From: Propioniciclava sp. MC1595
Lineage (GTDB): Bacteria; Actinomycetota; Actinomycetes; Propionibacteriales; Propionibacteriaceae
Reading direction: 5' to 3'
Assembly (NCBI RefSeq): GCF_017569205.1
Contig: NZ_CP071870.1
Location: 2,976,001 to 3,040,000 of the forward strand
DNA: 64,000 nt
Shown piece by piece: positions 63,492 through 64,000 of the stretch. Made by a program: the position numbers and the translations under genes. The notes under the pieces are model-generated. The model did not search any database, had not been told where the DNA came from, and was given only the letters and a program-made list of their open reading frames with translations. The first letter of the stretch is position 1. Each line of letters begins with the position of its first letter.

Positions 63492-64000
63492 TCACAGACC
63501 GAGCAGGCGCTCGATCACGACGGCGACCCCGTCGGCGTCGTTGGTCAGCGCGATCTCGTCGGCGGCCTCGATCGCGCCGGGCACGCCGTTGCCCATCGCG
63601 ACGCCCAGGCCCGCCCAGGCCAGCATCTCGACGTCGTTGAGGTTGTCGCCGAACGCCACCACCCCGGACGCCTCGATCCCCCGATCGGCGGCGAACCGGG
63701 CCAGCGCCGTCGCCTTCGACACCCCGGCCCGCCCGACCTCGAGGAACGGTGCCCCCGAGGTCGTCGGGTGCACGCCCGGCACATGCAAATCACGCGCCAC
63801 CTCGAGCATGAACTCCGGTTCGACCCGGTGGTCGGGGTGCCTGATCACGAGCTTCACCGACGGCTCGGCCAGCACCTCGTCGAGGTGCGCGAACCGGTGG
63901 ACCACCGGCCACAGGGCGTTTTCGTGGCCCGGGTCCTGGTGGCCGGTGTAGCCGTGCTGGGCGACGTAGGTGTTGCCGGCGTCCCGCACCGACACCACGT
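63492..64000 (-). CDS. HAD-superfamily hydrolase (Cof-type), C-terminal part
   Basis: The gene runs off the right edge, so only the last 168 residues are seen. SKATALARFAADRG provides the motif III Lys, and VVAFGDNLNDVEMLAWAGLG is motif IV with the metal-binding Asp residues, followed by AMGNGVPGAIEAADEIAL. This is the Cof/type IIB HAD phosphatase pattern. The substrate is a sugar or nucleotide phosphate of unknown identity. Its stop lies about 80 nt before the uORF of the peptide cassette on the same strand. Confidence 0.9.
   Translation of the reverse strand, partial: VVSVRDAGNTYVAQHGYTGHQDPGHENALWPVVHRFAHLDEVLAEPSVKLVIRHPDHRVEPEFMLEVARDLHVPGVHPTTSGAPFLEVGRAGVSKATALARFAADRGIEASGVVAFGDNLNDVEMLAWAGLGVAMGNGVPGAIEAADEIALTNDADGVAVVIERLLGL

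Overview
The window is chromosomal DNA of a high-GC Gram-positive actinobacterium, by eye about 70% G+C. It is most likely a member of the Propionibacteriaceae or a near relative (inference). The evidence is a WhiB regulator, a PASTA-type bifunctional penicillin-binding protein, mycothiol-associated enzyme families (PIG-L deacetylase, maleylpyruvate-isomerase-like protein), a Tad pilus locus in the actinobacterial order, and many apparently leaderless genes whose -10 box lies 6-7 nt before the start codon. Much of 4-37 kb follows a conserved actinobacterial backbone: holB-tmk, topA, a DUF1998 helicase, ssd-tadABC-pilins, CoA pyrophosphatase-tlpA-nth, ridA, whiB and ponA2 with a metallophosphoesterase.

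Layout. 0-5 kb: a cut-off GH1 beta-glucosidase, a DUF2207 membrane protein, a dinucleotide-binding oxidoreductase, a PIG-L deacetylase, a NUDIX enzyme, tRNA-Thr and a DoxX membrane protein. 5-8.5 kb: holB, tmk and a catalase with a clear terminator. 8.5-13 kb: a TetR gene with a visible operator, a maleylpyruvate-isomerase-like gene, a second NUDIX enzyme and topA. 13-23 kb: two tandem HtrA-like proteases, a methyltransferase, an amidohydrolase, a helicase and a lipoteichoic-acid-synthase-like sulfatase. 22.6-27.4 kb: a seven-gene Tad pilus operon on the minus strand. 27.5-37.7 kb: a methyltransferase, a holin-like protein, a GH13 glucosidase, a nitrilase-family hydrolase with an apparent ACG start, the repair/redox cluster, whiB and the penicillin-binding protein. 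37.7-39.1 kb: tRNA-Pro beside a decayed FAD-monooxygenase and an IclR remnant. 39.1-43.6 kb: an FMN reductase and a thiamine ABC importer under a TPP riboswitch. 43.8-51.9 kb: adk, lysC, DUF1707, a lipoate ligase, a PRC-barrel protein and ileS under a T-box.

52-57.3 kb is mobile. An ancestral cassette of about 1.3 kb, carrying a DUF559 (Vsr-like) nuclease gene between two 64-nt inverted repeats, was hit by an IS1634-family element. That element was in turn hit by an IS5-family element, and an IS3-family element split the nuclease gene. Removing each insertion with one copy of its target duplication restores the reading frames, so the order of events can be read.

57.3-64 kb: a quinone-oxidoreductase-like gene, then a cassette that looks like a peptide-export system: a tiny Cys-containing ORF, a strong attenuator-like hairpin, a repeat-rich 469-residue protein of lower G+C, and two half-size ABC exporters whose ends touch or overlap. 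The window closes in a HAD phosphatase. The two candidates for undescribed biology are the repeat-bounded nuclease cassette and this peptide/ABC cassette. Both functions are inferred from layout, not shown.
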